DNA of 6,143 bases. Origin: Pseudomonadota bacterium (lineage in GTDB: Bacteria; Pseudomonadota; Alphaproteobacteria; Rhizobiales; Kaistiaceae). The translations under genes were made by a program, and so were the position numbers. Location: contig JAEWAD010000370.1 of the NCBI GenBank assembly GCA_023391905.1, positions 1-6,143 of the forward strand, in the 5' to 3' direction. Under the pieces are notes generated by a model. The model did not search any database, was not told the origin of the DNA, and saw nothing but the letters and a program-made list of their open reading frames with translations. Positions 4,749 to 6,143 of the stretch are shown in pieces (the first letter of the stretch is position 1; each line of letters opens with the position of its first letter).

Positions 4749-6095
4749 ATGAAGCTTCGAAATGCTCTTTCCCTTGTCGGCATGGGAGGCGCGCTCCTGG
4801 CGTCGACCGTCGCCGCCCTGGCCCAGGACGCGACCGAGCCCGCGGTCGAGGCGACGGAAGCGGCCGTCGCCGCCGCCGCACCGACGCTGAACTCCGGCGA
4901 CACCGCCTGGATGCTGATCTCGACCGTGCTGGTGCTGGCGATGATCGTGCCCGGCGTGGCGCTGTTCTACGGCGGCCTGGTGCGCGCCAAGAACATGCTG
5001 TCGGTGCTGATGCAGGTCCTGCTCACCGCCTGCGTCGCGATGATCATCTGGGTCTTCTACGGCTACAGCCTGACCTTCACCGACGGCGGCGCGCTGATCG
5101 GCGGCCTGTCCAAGGCCTTCCTCGCCGGCGTCAAGCCGGACACGCTCTCCGGCACGATCCCGGAATATGTCTTCCTCTCCTTCCAGATGACCTTCGCGGC
5201 CATCACCGCCGCCCTCATCGTCGGCGCCTTCGCCGAGCGCATGAAGTTCGCCGCCGTGATGCTGTTCATGGTGCTCTGGATCACCGTCGTCTACATCCCC
5301 GTCGCCCACTCGGTCTGGCAGTCGACCGGCTGGCTGTTCCAGCGCGGCGCGCTTGATTTCGCCGGCGGCACGGTCGTCCACATCAACGCCGGTGTCGCGG
5401 GCCTCGTCGGCGCCATCCTGGTCGGCAAGCGCACCGGTCTCGGCAAGGACCTGATGCCGCCCCATTCGCTGACGCTCTCCATGGTCGGCGCCGCCCTGCT
5501 GTGGGTCGGCTGGTTCGGCTTCAACGCCGGCTCGGCGCTCTCGGCCGGCGCCGTCGCGGGCCTCGCCACCGTCAACACCTTCGTCGCCACCGCGGCGGCC
5601 GCCATCGGCTGGTCGCTGGTCGAGTGGATCGTCCGCGGCAAGCCCTCCATGCTGGGCGCCATCTCCGGCGTCGTCGCCGGCCTGGTCGCCGTCACCCCGG
5701 CCGCCGGCTTCATCGGCCCGGTCGGCTCGATCGTCCTCGGCTTCGTCGCCTCGATCATCTGCTTCTTCTTCGTCACCACGGTGAAGAACTCGTTCGGCTA
5801 CGACGACAGCCTGGATGTCTTCGGCATCCACGGCGTCGGCGGCATCGTCGGCGCGATCGCCACCGGCATCCTCGTCAGCCCGTCGCTCGGCGGCGTCGGC
5901 ATCGAGGGCTACCAGATGGGCCACCAGCTCTGGGTCCAGATCGAGGGCGTGCTGTTCACCCTCGCCTGGTCGGGCATCGGCTCGGCGATCCTGTTCAAGA
6001 TCGTCGACGTGATCGTCGGTCTGCGCGTCCGCAAGGAAGTCGAGAGCGAGGGCCTCGACATCACCGAGCACGGCGAGCGCGCCTATCACGGCTAA
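4749..6095 (+). CDS. amtB: Ammonium transporter AmtB (Amt/Mep/Rh family)
   Basis: The 448-residue inner-membrane protein conducts ammonium as a trimer. Residues 1-26 look like a cleaved signal peptide (MKLRNALSL, hydrophobic core, ALAQ/D), as in E. coli AmtB. An Ala/Glu/Thr-rich stretch (27-48) then leads to the first of about 11 membrane helices. Family motifs are PGVALFYGGLVRAKN (68-82), FAERMKF (161-167), LDFAGGTVVHINAGVAGLVG (202-221), GWFGFNAGSA (254-263) and FGIHGVGGIVG (358-368). Aligned from memory to E. coli AmtB, the Phe gate is Phe149 and Phe258, the conserved acid Asp203, the outer-site Trp is Trp190, and the twin histidines are His211 and His361. The C-terminal tail VGLRVRKEVESEGLDITEHG (423-442) is the cytoplasmic segment that couples to GlnK. 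It is expected to be co-transcribed with glnK from the RpoN promoter. The gene is complete, with TAA at 6093-6095. Confidence 0.98.
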   Translation: MKLRNALSLVGMGGALLASTVAALAQDATEPAVEATEAAVAAAAPTLNSGDTAWMLISTVLVLAMIVPGVALFYGGLVRAKNMLSVLMQVLLTACVAMIIWVFYGYSLTFTDGGALIGGLSKAFLAGVKPDTLSGTIPEYVFLSFQMTFAAITAALIVGAFAERMKFAAVMLFMVLWITVVYIPVAHSVWQSTGWLFQRGALDFAGGTVVHINAGVAGLVGAILVGKRTGLGKDLMPPHSLTLSMVGAALLWVGWFGFNAGSALSAGAVAGLATVNTFVATAAAAIGWSLVEWIVRGKPSMLGAISGVVAGLVAVTPAAGFIGPVGSIVLGFVASIICFFFVTTVKNSFGYDDSLDVFGIHGVGGIVGAIATGILVSPSLGGVGIEGYQMGHQLWVQIEGVLFTLAWSGIGSAILFKIVDVIVGLRVRKEVESEGLDITEHGERAYHG

Positions 6096-6099
6096 TCCC

Positions 6100-6116
6100 G
6101 GCCGGGGGGCCCGGCC
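6100..6116 (+). terminator. Very GC-rich hairpin 4 bp after amtB, possible terminator
   Basis: GGCCGGG (6100-6106) pairs perfectly with CCCGGCC (6110-6116) around a GGG loop, giving a 7-bp all-GC stem just after the stop codon. No T tract can be seen, because the sequence turns into a C homopolymer inside the right arm. The last two bases of the arm are part of that homopolymer, so the true stem may be slightly shorter. Confidence 0.4.
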
Positions 6117-6142
6117 CCCCCCCCCCCCCCCCCCCCCCCCCC
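6115..6142. other. 28-base C homopolymer at the end of the window, likely artefact
   Basis: Twenty-eight consecutive C residues run to the second-last base of the window, directly after a strong GC hairpin. Nothing similar occurs elsewhere in the window. Two-colour sequencers read lost signal as G, which appears as poly-C on the opposite strand, so a false contig extension is the simplest reading. Confidence 0.75.
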
Positions 6143-6143
6143 A

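Noticed and set aside
4668..6089. 473-codon open frame on the - strand across amtB
   Set aside because: It is antisense to amtB and reads as Asp/Gly/Arg/Ala-rich low-complexity sequence with no recognisable domain, as expected from the complement of a GC-rich gene.
1..6143. Defence system, CRISPR array, prophage, insertion sequence, tRNA or rRNA
   Set aside because: No transposase, integrase, nuclease, regularly spaced repeat or structural RNA signature was seen on either strand; the genes present are ordinary metabolic and nitrogen-control genes.

Overview
This is a GC-rich, densely coding stretch of chromosome. It most likely comes from an alphaproteobacterium of the order Hyphomicrobiales (Rhizobiales). 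The basis is the gene content and order (thioredoxin/TPR co-chaperone end, LON-domain protein, Trm112-family protein, UbiH/COQ6 hydroxylase, tesB, glnK, amtB), the protein sequences, and palindromic intergenic repeats of a kind I associate with this order. Genus and species cannot be fixed from the sequence alone.

Left part (1-1123, + strand): a tight three-gene run. It holds the C-terminal 77 residues of a CnoX/YbbN-type co-chaperone, a 225-residue stand-alone LON substrate-binding-domain protein, and a 62-residue Trm112-family protein. The gaps are 13 and 8 bp, so this looks like one operon, plausibly linked to protein quality control. Next comes a non-coding stretch (1124-1370) with two different palindromic repeat units, then a small NTF2/SnoaL-like gene (1371-1769, GTG start proposed).

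Middle (1782-4050): a UbiH/UbiF/COQ6-family FAD monooxygenase on the - strand. It is intact from end to end apart from one missing base near 2498/2499, just after the conserved DG motif. It is transcribed divergently from tesB (acyl-CoA thioesterase II, + strand), with 131 bp between them.

Right part (4051-6143, + strand): a nitrogen-control operon, glnK (PII signal protein) followed by amtB (ammonium channel). A well-placed sigma-54 (-24/-12) promoter at 4180-4196 lies upstream, preceded by a 34-bp imperfect palindrome where an enhancer-binding activator such as NtrC would be expected. GlnK keeps the uridylylated tyrosine (Tyr51) and AmtB keeps the Phe gate, the twin histidines and the GlnK-binding C-terminal tail. 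The encoded logic is therefore the standard one: nitrogen starvation induces both genes, and GlnK blocks the AmtB pore when nitrogen returns. The window ends in a GC hairpin followed by 28 C residues, which looks like a sequencing or assembly artefact at a contig end.

I found no new defence system, mobile element, CRISPR array, tRNA or rRNA. The notable items are the hydroxylase frameshift, the control region upstream of glnK, the paired palindromic repeats and the poly-C end.
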